The notes: generated by a model from the sequence alone, not told the origin. 64,000 bases of DNA from Acidobacteriota bacterium (GCA_013289835.1 JABCZG010000002.1:62001-126000); one strand, 5' to 3'. Shown: positions 37,980-47,707, counted from the first letter of the stretch. Program-made: numbers and translations.

Positions 37980-38000
37980 TGTTTATTTCCTCCTCAGATT

Positions 38001-38028
38001 GACTTGGGCTCTTCGACTTGGGCTTTTC
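38001..38028 (+). repeat. Tandem 14-base repeat
   Basis: GACTTGGGCTCTTC at 38001-38014 is followed directly by GACTTGGGCTTTTC, one base different. It lies 22 bases upstream of the beta-propeller gene start, in its promoter or leader region. Confidence 0.7.
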
Positions 38029-38169
38029 GATGGCTGGCCCAAAACTGGAAGATTCGAAAACCAACCGAACCTATAACACCGCGAGTGTCAATGTCAGATG
38101 AATGGGCTATAAAGGAACGGGCAAAGCCTTCTATCACCAATATTTTGCGGCAACAGAGCAGGTGATAGG

Positions 38170-39159
38170 ATGGACGTAATGCGTTCAATAGTCTGTAGGG
38201 CAAGTGTAGTTTTTCTTGGCGCTATTGGCCTGGCTGGTGTTCGGGCGAATACCCAACAGGCGAATTCACCGGCGGTTTTCAGTTCTGAAGAAGACTCGCT
38301 TCCCAGCGCGGTGGCCTTGCCAGAGTGTGCGCGTACCTGGCTCGCCCGAGATGCGCACGTTTCTCGTCGACTCGACAGGCTGCACTTGTCGCTGGCGCAA
38401 CTCCCCGGCGCGTGGTTTACAGCTGGTGCGGTGAACTTGGGAGAGCCCGATGAAAAGCTATTGGTGGTTATGGGCACGGGCGAGCTGCGTGGAGCAAACA
38501 TAAGTCCCTTCTGGATATTGCGCTGGCCCGGGCAATCCTGCGATTTGCTGCTAGCCACCGCAGCACACCACCTCGGGTTTCTAGACACAAAGACGCATGG
38601 GCTCCCGGATGTGCAGGTCGGATTTGCATCTACGGGAAACACATCTGAGCACCAATATAAGTTTGATGGGCGCGCGTACATGGAGACGGATGACGCGTGT
38701 CGGCCAGAGGAGGCAGAGCATTTCAATGCTATTGAGGGCAAAAACCCCCAAATGTTTCTATTTCAGCGGCCCGGCCACAGTACCGAGAATTTGCTGTGTG
38801 AGGGGCGTGACTGGGTGTGGCAAAAGTGGGTACAGAAAAAACCGTTTACCCTGAAGATTGAGCTGTTTTCTAAAGAGGGAGAACACACCAGCCTGAGCTA
38901 CAGCGACATAATGACAGACGGCCGTTGGCAGGTTGGCATCTTGGTGCACAAGGAAGTCATGGACGAGGGCGCACATCCCGGCGCGAGCCATCGCGTTGTC
39001 AAAGACGAGCTGATTCTCGCGGTAGCGGTCCAGCGACGCTTTGCTCGCACGGGCGACCCAGACCGGACGAGAGTCGTGCCCGAAAGCGAATCCGCACCGC
39101 CCGAGACTTACGAGCTCCACTTTCTGGATGAGGCAGGCAAGGACGTAGCGGCCCTGTAG
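38170..39159 (+). CDS. Secreted protein of unknown function
   Basis: 329 residues from 38170; the in-frame ATG at 38179, three codons later, has a better-placed AGGATGG and is an alternative. An N-terminal leader (SIVCRASVVFLGAIGLAGVRA) suggests export. The rest is soluble with a few cysteines and no domain I recognise. It diverges from the beta-propeller gene and is followed by the cupin gene 143 bases on. Confidence 0.7.
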   Translation: MDVMRSIVCRASVVFLGAIGLAGVRANTQQANSPAVFSSEEDSLPSAVALPECARTWLARDAHVSRRLDRLHLSLAQLPGAWFTAGAVNLGEPDEKLLVVMGTGELRGANISPFWILRWPGQSCDLLLATAAHHLGFLDTKTHGLPDVQVGFASTGNTSEHQYKFDGRAYMETDDACRPEEAEHFNAIEGKNPQMFLFQRPGHSTENLLCEGRDWVWQKWVQKKPFTLKIELFSKEGEHTSLSYSDIMTDGRWQVGILVHKEVMDEGAHPGASHRVVKDELILAVAVQRRFARTGDPDRTRVVPESESAPPETYELHFLDEAGKDVAAL

Positions 39160-39302
39160 AGTCGGCAACCACAGTCGAATTGTGCGGCATGTTCAATGTG
39201 TTTCTATGTGCCTGGTTTGTTGCCAAACCGGAGACTGACCCGCTACCCAATATTGGTTCCGACTCACAAGGTACCGGGTTCAGAATGACAAAGGAGAAAC
39301 TC

Positions 39303-39746
39303 ATGTTTATGACCCGCCGTGATTTGTGTCTCATGCTCCCCGCTGCCCTGCTTCCCGCAGCTCTGAGTCCGGAGAGCATGGCCGCAGAAGACAGCGCCCT
39401 GCCATCTGCAATGTATCCTTTCGAAAAGCTGCCGATGCACGTTTCGAACGGTGCGGAAATCCGTCCTGTTCTGAAAGGACAGCTTGCCACCGGCGAGTCC
39501 TTGGAGGTTCACGAAACGATCCTGCCGCCCGGGGGCGCGCCCCATCCGGCACACCATCACGTGCATTCCGAAATGTGGCTGATCCGCGAAGGGAACGTCG
39601 AAATCACCGTCAACGGTACGAGCTACCGTCTCGGGCCCGGCTCGGTCGGATTCGTACATTCCAACGACGAACACGGAATCACAAACGTGGGAACAACACC
39701 GGCGAAATAGTTCGTGGTAGCCGTCGGTCCTGGCTCGAACTCCTGA
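39303..39746 (+). pseudogene. Tat-exported cupin-domain protein with in-frame TAG near the end
   Basis: From the ATG at 39303 (AAGGAG 7 bases upstream) 135 residues are read to a TAG at 39708-39710. A leader of twin-arginine type (MTRRDLCLMLPAALLPAAL) precedes a small cupin barrel with metal-type motif HPAHHHVHSEMWLIREGNVE and GSVGFVHSNDEHG. Directly after the TAG the same frame continues FVVAVGPGSNS to a TGA at 39744-39746, exactly how such cupins end, with the TAG replacing an expected Tyr (TAT/TAC). One base change, or a sequencing error, explains it. The truncated barrel might still fold. Confidence 0.7.
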
Positions 39747-39934
39747 GCAGCGTGCTGCAAACCTGCAGGCTGCCAGGGTTCAACCCAGCCGACCGGCTCC
39801 TCCGATCTCAATGCGAGGAAGGAATCTCCATAACAACAAGTAGCCAAAGTTTCTTCATCGTTTCTCACCTCAACACCGCTAAGCAAAAGTAGCAGCAAGC
39901 CCGCGAATAGTTTCCATTTCTTCTACAATAAGAA

Positions 39935-39965
39935 TCGGGGCGCCCCCCTCGAAAAGGCGCCCCGA
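39935..39965 (-). terminator. Terminator hairpin of the TonB receptor gene
   Basis: A perfect 10-base stem, TCGGGGCGCC (39935-39944) and GGCGCCCCGA (39956-39965), with an 11-base loop. It lies 22 bases past the receptor stop on the minus strand and is followed there by TTCTTATTGT. The 276 bases between the cupin and this receptor gene hold nothing else I can support. Confidence 0.8.
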
Positions 39966-39986
39966 CGCTTCCTCTTTGGTGTGGGG

Positions 39987-42900
39987 CTAGAAGAAGAACT
40001 TCGCGGCCAATTGTGCGATGCGGGGATCTCCCGCCTGCCCGGCCCGGAAGGTGCCAAACGCGGCGTTGCTATTGAGCTTGTCAAAGGAACTGATTTGGTC
40101 GGTGGTGTTCACTGTTCCCGTACTGGTGCTTTCTGGTGCGAAGTTGGGGTGGTTCAGGACGTTGAAGTACTCCACCCGGAGCTGCAGTCGAAAGCGTTCC
40201 GTAATCGGGAAGTTCTTGGCAAGCTGCATGTCCCAATTGGCGGTGTGCGGCAGGCGGAGAACGTTTTTGCCGACGTCACCAAACGTGCCATAGATGAGCG
40301 GATTGTTAACACCGCCTACCTTACTTGGCTGAAAGGCCGCCGGGTTGAGCCAGCTCACACAGTTTACGGTGGTGCCGCAGGATGTCGCGCTGTAAGGGTC
40401 AACACCGGGGATAAATGTTCCGCGATCATTGCCAATCCCCGTGCCGGAGAGTTCCGTGCCTTGCAGCACAGTGATGGGGCGCCCACTCGCCGCGGAGATG
40501 ATTCCGCCGAGTTCATAATCCCCGAGGAGATAGTGCATCCACGAGCCGGAACTCTTGAGGCTTGGCGATTCCCAAACGTAAGATCCGGTGAACACGTGAG
40601 TATGATCGAAACTCGATGGTCCGTAGTCAAAGCTGTGGCGGCTGGGATTGTTTAGGGGAAGCGTGGAGTAACCCGTATCAAAGCCAGAAACTCCCTCGCT
40701 GAAGGGAAGGTCGTCCAGGCTCTTGGAGAAAGTGTAGTTCGCCAAAACCGTCAGGCCATGTGACATGCGCTTCTCGACGGAAGTTTGCAGTCCATTGTAA
40801 TTGGCGTTGATGTCGTTAATGTCTGCCTGAACCGTGGTGGAAAAAGTATTGGGCTCGAACTGCGCGCCACTTTTGTTCGCAGGGCCGTTGCAGGATGCAA
40901 CAGTGCCTCCCGTGGCCTCGCAGACCGTGAGGTTCGCAAGACCAACGTTGGCCTTGCCGGTGCAAGCCACAGCAGATGCTGGGTCGGTGCAGGGGACGCC
41001 TGCGTTGTAATACTGGGTTTCCAGGATATGAAGGCTGCGCGAACCAACGTAAGCTGCGCGGAACAAAACGCCTGCAGGCAATTGACGCTCGACGGTCAGA
41101 TTCCATTCATAAACCGTCGGGACGTGATACACGCCGCTCGGGTCATAGGTCACTGCGATCTGATTGAACGGCGGACTATAGGCGAAATTCGTCGGTGCCG
41201 GGAACGGACTCGGGAACGTGGGATACAAAGTGGCTTGCGCCCCGGAGCAATTGAGAGCCGCCTGCGTGGTTGGCAGGGTACAGAGCGGATCACTGAAGGA
41301 CCCGGCCGTGGAACCCGGAGTGGGCGAACTGTTGCCGGAGGTCGAGAGGATGAATTGCGGACTGAAGGGCCACTCATCCACATAGCGATTGCTCAACATT
41401 CCCATCGCACGCGTATCGTAGAAGATTCCGGCTCCCCCGCGCAGACTCGTCTTGCCATCCCCGAACAGATCGTAAGCAAACCCAACGCGTGGAGCGACGC
41501 CTTTCAGATTGGAATTCAGCGCGTTTTTCGGCATCCCCGGATCGCTGATGCCATTCTGTGGGGAAAAGAAAATTCCCGGAGGCGCGTTCGGATATACCTT
41601 GGACCTGGTATCCGCCGCCATCGCCGCAAGATTCACTTGCGCCCAGCGATCACCGTTGTCGCTCCAGGGCAGCGCCGGTTCATAGCGCAATCCGAGATTC
41701 AGCGTGAGGCGATTGCTCACGTGATAATTGTCCTGGACGTAGATGCCGGAGAATTTATCGCGGTTGGCCTTGAACTCGCCCGCGCCTTGCTGGAACGCGT
41801 AACCGTTGCCGGAGGGCCCGCCATCGCACATGGTCCCAGAGAGAAAATTCAGATACGTAGGAAGGCCTGCTGGCTCACCCTTCGGATACCCATTTATCGC
41901 ATAGGTATCCTGTGCGCAAAAATTGACGATGCCCGGTTGATTGAACTCGTTATTCAAATCCACCTGGCTCCATTCAATCATGCCGCCAAAATGAAAGTCG
42001 TGCTTCCCCTTCTCCCAGCTGACGTCGTCGGCATAGGTGAAGTTATTCCTGGTGAACACGCCGGCGGGATTGTCCCCGAAGCTAAATCCGTTTTGCACAC
42101 CGATTCCCTGAATGGCAGCAGGTTTTGGCTCGAAGGGAAGAGGCACGGTTTCAAACGTCGCAATGCTCACGGCGTTGGGATCCGGTCCTCTGGTCGAGAC
42201 TTCTCGCGAATAGCTCATGCGAAAATCATTGATGAGCGACGGGGAGAAAATGTGCGTCTCGTGGATCAGCGCATTCTGCGCAACGATCGAGAACGTCGCA
42301 TCCGTGTAAGCCACCAGTTCGAGCGGGTTGAATACCGGAGCCTTGGTAAAGCGGTCATATTCGTAGCGGCCCGTGATCTTGTCGTTCTTTCCGATGGAAT
42401 GGTCAACGCGGCCCATCCCCGAATCATAATTCTCAATGTCCGGCTTGGAATACGCCACCGTGGGGTTCGAGCCTGTCGGTATCGGGCCCGCCAAGCTGAA
42501 TTTTGCAGCCGAGCCCAGATACGCTCCAGTAGTGGGATCGATTCCCAGCATCTTTGCGACGCCAGGATCCAAAACTCCCGCGGTACCACCGGGGCCTCCG
42601 GTCGCCAAGAAGTTGGTTATGTCGGTCTGTCCGACGACTTTGGAGCTTCCCAGAACAAGATTCCGGAATGCCGTACGCTGATAACCGAGAAAGAAGAATG
42701 TCTTGTCGTGGATAATCGGACCGCCCACGGTCCCGCCGTACTGATTACGCTTGATGCGATCCGGGGTGGTTGGCGTCGCAAAATAATTCTGAGCATTGAA
42801 AATCGGATTGCGCACAAACTCGAACGCGTCACCGTGGAAATTGTTGGTGCCAGATTTCGTGATGACGTTCACCACGCCGCCGGCGTTTTCGCCGTACTCC

Positions 42901-43589
42901 GCGCTGTAGTTGCTGGTTTGCACGCTGAATTCCAGGAGTGCGTCCGGGAACGGAAACGGCTGGTTGACATTCGTGTATTCGTCCACGTAGTTGCCGCCAT
43001 CCAGTTGGTAGCTGATGGTGTCCTGCCGCGAACCGTTGGCCGAATACGTCACTGCGCCGGGAAAGGTCTTCGTGGCTCCTTGATCCGCCCCTCCGTTGGG
43101 GGAGTTGACGGCCCCTGCCACCAGCAAAGTCAGTTGCGCCGCATTCCTCCCGTTTAGGGGCAGTTCGATAAGGCGCTCTTGTTCGATGACTTGCTTCAGC
43201 GTGGATGTCGAGGTGTCTATCTGCACGGTGTTGGTCGTGACCGTAACGACCTCCGTCGTTACACCGAGCTTCAAGCCGACATTTACAGTGAGCGTTTGGT
43301 CGGCAAGCAAGGTGACGTCGGTTTGCCTCGAAGTGCTGAAACCTTTGGCCTCGGTGGTCATACGGTAGGTCGCTGGTTGCAGCGAAGGAATCACATAGAG
43401 CCCCTCGGCATCGGACACGGCAGAGCGAGAAAAACCGGTGCCCTCCTGTGTCGCCGTGACTTGTGCGCCCGCGACCGCGGCTCCAGCAGGATCCGTAACT
43501 CTGCCGACGATGCTACCCAGGCCCTGCGCGAGCGAAGACAGCGGAACGAACAGAAGCGCGAAAAAAACAATGAGCACAATCTTCTTCAT
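39987..43589 (-). CDS. TonB-dependent receptor with carboxypeptidase-regulatory domain (Oar-like)
   Basis: 1200 residues. Signal peptide 1-21 (cleavage after SLAQ). Residues about 25-105 form a CarboxypepD_reg beta-sandwich (GSIVGRVTDPAGAAVAGAQV). The plug follows with LIELPLNGRNAAQLTLLVAG near 140. The remainder is a long 22-strand-type barrel ending in the outer-membrane signature aromatic (AAKFFF). This Oar-like class is strongly expanded in Acidobacteriota and imports large substrates such as oligosaccharides. The setting among uronate genes and divergence from a hexuronate-type MFS gene suggest a glycan-derived ligand. Confidence 0.93.
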   Translation of the reverse strand: MKKIVLIVFFALLFVPLSSLAQGLGSIVGRVTDPAGAAVAGAQVTATQEGTGFSRSAVSDAEGLYVIPSLQPATYRMTTEAKGFSTSRQTDVTLLADQTLTVNVGLKLGVTTEVVTVTTNTVQIDTSTSTLKQVIEQERLIELPLNGRNAAQLTLLVAGAVNSPNGGADQGATKTFPGAVTYSANGSRQDTISYQLDGGNYVDEYTNVNQPFPFPDALLEFSVQTSNYSAEYGENAGGVVNVITKSGTNNFHGDAFEFVRNPIFNAQNYFATPTTPDRIKRNQYGGTVGGPIIHDKTFFFLGYQRTAFRNLVLGSSKVVGQTDITNFLATGGPGGTAGVLDPGVAKMLGIDPTTGAYLGSAAKFSLAGPIPTGSNPTVAYSKPDIENYDSGMGRVDHSIGKNDKITGRYEYDRFTKAPVFNPLELVAYTDATFSIVAQNALIHETHIFSPSLINDFRMSYSREVSTRGPDPNAVSIATFETVPLPFEPKPAAIQGIGVQNGFSFGDNPAGVFTRNNFTYADDVSWEKGKHDFHFGGMIEWSQVDLNNEFNQPGIVNFCAQDTYAINGYPKGEPAGLPTYLNFLSGTMCDGGPSGNGYAFQQGAGEFKANRDKFSGIYVQDNYHVSNRLTLNLGLRYEPALPWSDNGDRWAQVNLAAMAADTRSKVYPNAPPGIFFSPQNGISDPGMPKNALNSNLKGVAPRVGFAYDLFGDGKTSLRGGAGIFYDTRAMGMLSNRYVDEWPFSPQFILSTSGNSSPTPGSTAGSFSDPLCTLPTTQAALNCSGAQATLYPTFPSPFPAPTNFAYSPPFNQIAVTYDPSGVYHVPTVYEWNLTVERQLPAGVLFRAAYVGSRSLHILETQYYNAGVPCTDPASAVACTGKANVGLANLTVCEATGGTVASCNGPANKSGAQFEPNTFSTTVQADINDINANYNGLQTSVEKRMSHGLTVLANYTFSKSLDDLPFSEGVSGFDTGYSTLPLNNPSRHSFDYGPSSFDHTHVFTGSYVWESPSLKSSGSWMHYLLGDYELGGIISAASGRPITVLQGTELSGTGIGNDRGTFIPGVDPYSATSCGTTVNCVSWLNPAAFQPSKVGGVNNPLIYGTFGDVGKNVLRLPHTANWDMQLAKNFPITERFRLQLRVEYFNVLNHPNFAPESTSTGTVNTTDQISSFDKLNSNAAFGTFRAGQAGDPRIAQLAAKFFF

Positions 43590-44045
43590 TTCTGTTTTTC
43601 CTTTTCGTGGGCGGCCGTCAACGCCTTTCCGGCCATTCCCGTCAGCTGCGGCGGAACACGCTTCCCCTCGACTGGGCCGCTACGCCTTTCGCGCCATCAT
43701 CGGAACGAGACAATGCGCTCGCTTCGCACCATTACTTCTCCAGATAGTCGCTATCAATTCCTTGAATACTTCCGGTGAGGGGACATTAGGAGCAGGGTCA
43801 AAAGAATGTCAATGCCGAAAATTTAAAGGAGAGGTTTAGCCAGACTAAAACTGCCGTTCTGCTAGGGCTGGGCGTACGCATTTCTAGCCGCTGCGGCATC
43901 GTGGTCATCTGCACGGCTTGCCGTCCTTTAGGGGCCAAAGATGCCGCCGTTTCCTTGCTATGGGATTGGCAGCTCTGGCCAATAGTTGCAACATCCCCAT
44001 CGGGCCCTTGTTCGCGCCACGGTTCTCCACTATATTTCGCGCGGC
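43590..44045. other. 456-base divergent control region
   Basis: Lies between the TonB receptor and the MFS gene. It contains the weakest copy of the shared cis-element (43808). Frames overlapping this stretch lack SD sequences and family resemblance. No RNA gene or terminator seen. Confidence 0.5.
43808..43850 (+). promoter_or_regulatory. Shared cis-element, tentative copy 5 (TonB receptor / MFS divergent region)
   Basis: GTCAA at 43808, TAAAG at 43824, GTTTA at 43834 and ACTAAAA at 43844. The spacing is exact and the inner TAAAG-N5-GTTTA is 4 of 5 palindromic, but the last block keeps only 4 of 7 bases. Chance occurrence cannot be excluded. Confidence 0.3.
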
Positions 44046-45368
44046 ATGCCTGGAAAGAAGGATGATCTGGTGAAGCAAACAGAGATTTTGCAAGCTTCCT
44101 CTGTGCCGAAACGACGCTGGGGCATCGCTCTGCTCTTGGGCTTCGGCGTGCTTGTTAATTATTTCGATCGCGTGAATCTTTCCGTCTCTCGCGACGCGCT
44201 GCACGACACTTTCGGGATTTCCACGGTGATGTTCGGCTACTTGCTGAGCGCCTACAACTGGACGTATGCGGCTCTGCAACTCCCTTCCGGTTTACTTTTG
44301 GATCGATTCGGCGTGAGGCGCGTGGGCATCCTCGGCACGATGATCTGGAGTCTCGCTTCGTTCGGCGCTGCCGTTTCCACCGCAATCGGCGGTATGTTTG
44401 CCTCGCGATTTCTCTTGGGGGTCGGCGAAGCTCCGACCTTTCCGGGCAACGCGAAAGCCATCGGCTATTGGTTCCCCGAAAAGGAGCGCAGCCTGGCGAC
44501 GGCAATCTTTGATTCCATGGCAAAATTCGCTTCGGCGATCGGAATTCCGTTGCTGGGTCTGACGCTCTTATATTTCGGATGGCGCTGGAATTTTGCGGCA
44601 ACAGGCTTCATCAGCGTTGTGTACTTCGCGCTGTTCTACTTTTTCTACAAGAATCCGAGTGAAGACAAATACTTGACGGACGCCGAGCGCGAATGGATCA
44701 AACGCGGCGGAGCGCAGCCGGAAGACAAGGTGCACGCAGCCAAAGGTGCGCCTCTTGGTTATTTGTTGCGGCAACGAAGAGTTTGTGGCCTGGCATTGGG
44801 ATTTGCTTCGTACAACTACAGTTTTTACCTGTTCCTAACCTGGCTGCCGGACTATCTATCGAAGACTCATCACCTCGACCTCTTTCACGCCGTTCTGTAC
44901 GCGGGCATTCCCTGGCTGTTTGCGACCATCACGGAGTTGGTGATCGGTGGCTGGCTCGCCGATTCTCTGATCCAGCGCGGATGGAACGCCGTTCGCGTTC
45001 GCCAATTCGTGTTGATCGGTGGAACGACCCTCGGGCTGGGTATTTTAGGCGCGGTGCGCGCTCAGACTCCTTTACAGGCCATTTTTTGGATCAGCATAGC
45101 GCTGGGAGGTTTGTCAGCCGCCTCGCCCGTGGGCTGGTCAATTCCGTCGCTGATTGCGCCAAGAGAAAGCGTCGGAACACTCGGGGGCATCATGAATTTT
45201 TGTAGTCAACTCTCCGCGATCGCCGCGCCCGTTGTCACCGGCTATATCCTGTCGGGTACGCACTCGTTTTTCTGGGCGTTTGCGGCGGCCGCGGCATTCC
45301 TTATTGTGGGAATTTGCGGTTATGTTTTTCTACTGGGGAATATGGAGCCGATTCCCGAGCCTCTCTAG
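44046..45368 (+). CDS. MFS transporter, hexuronate/sugar-acid type (ACS family)
   Basis: 440 residues from the ATG at 44046; a GTG at 44070 has a better SD (AAGGA, 7 bases) and may be the true start. The anion:cation symporter signature is clear in NYFDRVNLSVSRDALHDTFGIS, LPSGLLLDRFGVRRVG and FLLGVGEAPTFPGNAKAIGYWFP. Twelve membrane helices are expected. The family carries hexuronates, glucarate and galactonate with protons across the inner membrane. The context fits uptake of glucuronate or a related acid. Confidence 0.88.
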   Translation: MPGKKDDLVKQTEILQASSVPKRRWGIALLLGFGVLVNYFDRVNLSVSRDALHDTFGISTVMFGYLLSAYNWTYAALQLPSGLLLDRFGVRRVGILGTMIWSLASFGAAVSTAIGGMFASRFLLGVGEAPTFPGNAKAIGYWFPEKERSLATAIFDSMAKFASAIGIPLLGLTLLYFGWRWNFAATGFISVVYFALFYFFYKNPSEDKYLTDAEREWIKRGGAQPEDKVHAAKGAPLGYLLRQRRVCGLALGFASYNYSFYLFLTWLPDYLSKTHHLDLFHAVLYAGIPWLFATITELVIGGWLADSLIQRGWNAVRVRQFVLIGGTTLGLGILGAVRAQTPLQAIFWISIALGGLSAASPVGWSIPSLIAPRESVGTLGGIMNFCSQLSAIAAPVVTGYILSGTHSFFWAFAAAAAFLIVGICGYVFLLGNMEPIPEPL

Positions 45369-45453
45369 GCTGCCGTCTGAATGGAAAGATGCGGCGATCT
45401 ATTGCAAGATTGTGACGGGAAATCCTGGACATGATTCCGCAGTAAAAGGCGCT

Positions 45454-46506
45454 CTATTCCTCCGAACCCGAAAATTCCCCAGGCGTGAGGACCACCTTCA
45501 TCAAATTGGGCTCGCGCGCGTGCAACCGTTGAAACCATTGCGGCCCGTCATCGAGCGGCGCAATGGCGGTGATCAACGGCTTGACGCGAATTGCGCCAGC
45601 CGCCACAAGCTCCATCGCCCGCGGATATTCTCCTGCTGACGCGCACGATCCTTGCAGCCGGATTTGCCGCGTGACGACTTTCTGCAGCGGCAGCGTGACT
45701 TCCGCTGAAATATTGCCGACCAATACGACGGTCCCGCCCTTGCGCACGCTCTCAATCGCGGCGCTGACCGTCTCGTTCCTACCCACCGCCTCCACCGCAA
45801 CGTCCACGTCACCTCCGCCGCAAATCTGCAAAACCTGCTCAACAAGGTTTGCGTCCGCAGTCAGCACGTCGCTCGCCCCAACTTCTTTCGCAAGTTTGAG
45901 CCGTGTGCTGTCGATGTCCGCCACGATGATTCGCGAACAGCCCGCAACGCGCAGCATCTGCACCACGAGCAGTCCGATCATCCCCGCGCCGAGAACCATG
46001 GCCGTGCTGTTGGGAGGAACTTGCGCCAAGGAAACCGCGTGCACCGCAACCGACACCGCCTCCAGCATCGCCGCTTCTGCAAACGAAAGATTCTCCGGCA
46101 AGCGATACACGATGCGCGAAGGAACAGCGATATATTCGGCAAACGCTCCGGGCCGGCGGTAGTCCGTACAGGAAACGCCCAAAACCTGCCGGTTGTCGCA
46201 GAGGTTCACTTCTCCACGGCGGCAGGGATCGCAAGCACCGCAAGAGATGGTCGAATCGAAGGTAACTCGGTCGCCTGCCGCAAGGCCCTTTACTCCATCG
46301 CCTATCGCCGCGATTCTTCCGGCAGCTTCGTGCCCCATGACAATCGGCGGAATCCTTCGTCCCGATGATCCATCGTAGCCATGAACATCGCTGCCGCAGA
46401 TGCCGCACGCGGCAACGCGCACAAGAACCTCCCCAGGACCTGGCTTCGGTTCAGGAAGCTCGGCAATCTCAAGATGTTTGTACCGTGAAAGCAAAAGCAC
46501 TTTCAT
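45454..46506 (-). CDS. Zinc-dependent MDR dehydrogenase (sorbitol/galactitol-type)
   Basis: 350 residues. Catalytic zinc site C37 (CGICGSD), H59 and E60 (GHE); structural zinc cysteines C89, C92, C95 and C103; NAD motif VLGAGMIGLL near 169-178. It oxidises a polyol or sugar alcohol, or reduces the ketose. The Bacillus uronate operon contains a similar enzyme, YjmD. It converges with the MFS gene, and its start faces a 118-base gap after the tartrate-dehydrogenase-type gene. Confidence 0.88.
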   Translation of the reverse strand: MKVLLLSRYKHLEIAELPEPKPGPGEVLVRVAACGICGSDVHGYDGSSGRRIPPIVMGHEAAGRIAAIGDGVKGLAAGDRVTFDSTISCGACDPCRRGEVNLCDNRQVLGVSCTDYRRPGAFAEYIAVPSRIVYRLPENLSFAEAAMLEAVSVAVHAVSLAQVPPNSTAMVLGAGMIGLLVVQMLRVAGCSRIIVADIDSTRLKLAKEVGASDVLTADANLVEQVLQICGGGDVDVAVEAVGRNETVSAAIESVRKGGTVVLVGNISAEVTLPLQKVVTRQIRLQGSCASAGEYPRAMELVAAGAIRVKPLITAIAPLDDGPQWFQRLHAREPNLMKVVLTPGEFSGSEE

Positions 46507-46624
46507 GCGCCTTCGACACCCATTCGAACGGAATCAATAAAATGGCCCATACTCTAGCGCACATCTACCCGGTCTGAACGACTAGTGATCACCGCGTACT
46601 TTATTTGCCCGAGGTGATTGGACC

Positions 46625-47707
46625 TCAGAACATTAATGCGTTCGCAAGTTGGATCGCGTCGCAGACTGCGGAGGTGACTTCTCGCGTTGTCGCTTTGCCG
46701 CCAAGGTCGGGCGTGTGAAGACCGGACGCTGTCACGCGTTCCACGGCTTGCATCAATCGCAGCGCAGCCTCTTTCTCGCCAAGATGATCGAGCATGAGCA
46801 CAGCGGTCCACAGCGCGCCGATGGGATTGGCAATGCCTTTGCCCGTGATGTCGAACGCTGCCCCGTGAATAGGCTCGAACATGGAAGGAAATCGCCGTTC
46901 CGGATCGACGTTGGCCGTTGGCGCGATTCCCAGGCTGCCGGCAAGAGCCGCAGCTAGATCGGACAGGATGTCGGCGTGCAGATTTGTGGCCACGATGGTG
47001 TCAATACTGGAAGGCTTGCCGACCATGCGTGTCGTCATGGCATCCACGAGCATCTTGTCCCAGGTAACGTCCCGAAACTCTTTCGCCACTTCCGCCGCGA
47101 TCTCATCCCAAAAAACCATGCCGTGCCGTTGCGCGTTGGACTTGGTGACGACCGTCAGCAACTTTCGCGGCCGCCGTTGCGCCAGCTTGAAGGCAAACCG
47201 CATGATTCTCGTCACGCCACGCCGGGTGAAAATCGCCGTCTCGGTGGCAACTTCTTCGGGAGAGCCGCGGTGCGCGCGGCCGCCCAACCCCGCGTACTCG
47301 CCCTCGCTGTTCTCGCGCACGATCATCCAGTCGAGATCGCCGGGTTTGCAGTCGCGCAGTGGCGAGGACAATCCCTGCAGGATGCGTGTCGGCCGAAGAT
47401 TCACATACTGGTCAAAGCCCTGGCAGATCGCCAGCCGCAAACCCCACAGCGTCACATGGTCGGGAACGTCGGGCGCGCCCACAGCGCCAAAGTAAATCGC
47501 GCTGAACGCTCGCAAGCGCTCCAGCCCATCGCCCGGCATCATCACGCCGTGCTTCTTGTAGTAGTCCGAGCCCCACGGAAACGTTTCGACCCTCAGCCGA
47601 AAATTCCCGTCTTTCTGCGCCAGTACCTGTAGAACTTCAAGTCCGGCCGCGATCACTTCGGGGCCAATACCATCCCCGGGAATCGCCGCAATGGCATGCT
47701 CTCTCAT
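46625..47707 (-). CDS. Tartrate dehydrogenase/decarboxylase-type enzyme (isocitrate/isopropylmalate DH family)
   Basis: 360 residues from the ATG at 47707; 20 residues upstream in the longer frame do not fit the family. The start AIAAIPGDGIGPEV, the substrate-loop region ENSEGEYAGLGGR, and VDAMTTRMV with the metal aspartates in ATNLHADILSDLAAALAGSLG place it in the D-malate/tartrate dehydrogenase branch. It oxidatively decarboxylates a 2-hydroxy acid using NAD and a divalent metal. It diverges from an MFS carboxylate transporter, a natural uptake partner. Confidence 0.88.
   Translation of the reverse strand: MREHAIAAIPGDGIGPEVIAAGLEVLQVLAQKDGNFRLRVETFPWGSDYYKKHGVMMPGDGLERLRAFSAIYFGAVGAPDVPDHVTLWGLRLAICQGFDQYVNLRPTRILQGLSSPLRDCKPGDLDWMIVRENSEGEYAGLGGRAHRGSPEEVATETAIFTRRGVTRIMRFAFKLAQRRPRKLLTVVTKSNAQRHGMVFWDEIAAEVAKEFRDVTWDKMLVDAMTTRMVGKPSSIDTIVATNLHADILSDLAAALAGSLGIAPTANVDPERRFPSMFEPIHGAAFDITGKGIANPIGALWTAVLMLDHLGEKEAALRLMQAVERVTASGLHTPDLGGKATTREVTSAVCDAIQLANALMF

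Noticed and set aside
40785..43157. A 790-codon open frame on the + strand opposite the TonB receptor
   Set aside because: It lies entirely antisense to a clearly recognised gene, has arginine-rich low-plausibility composition and no family resemblance. High GC suppresses stops in the antisense frame.
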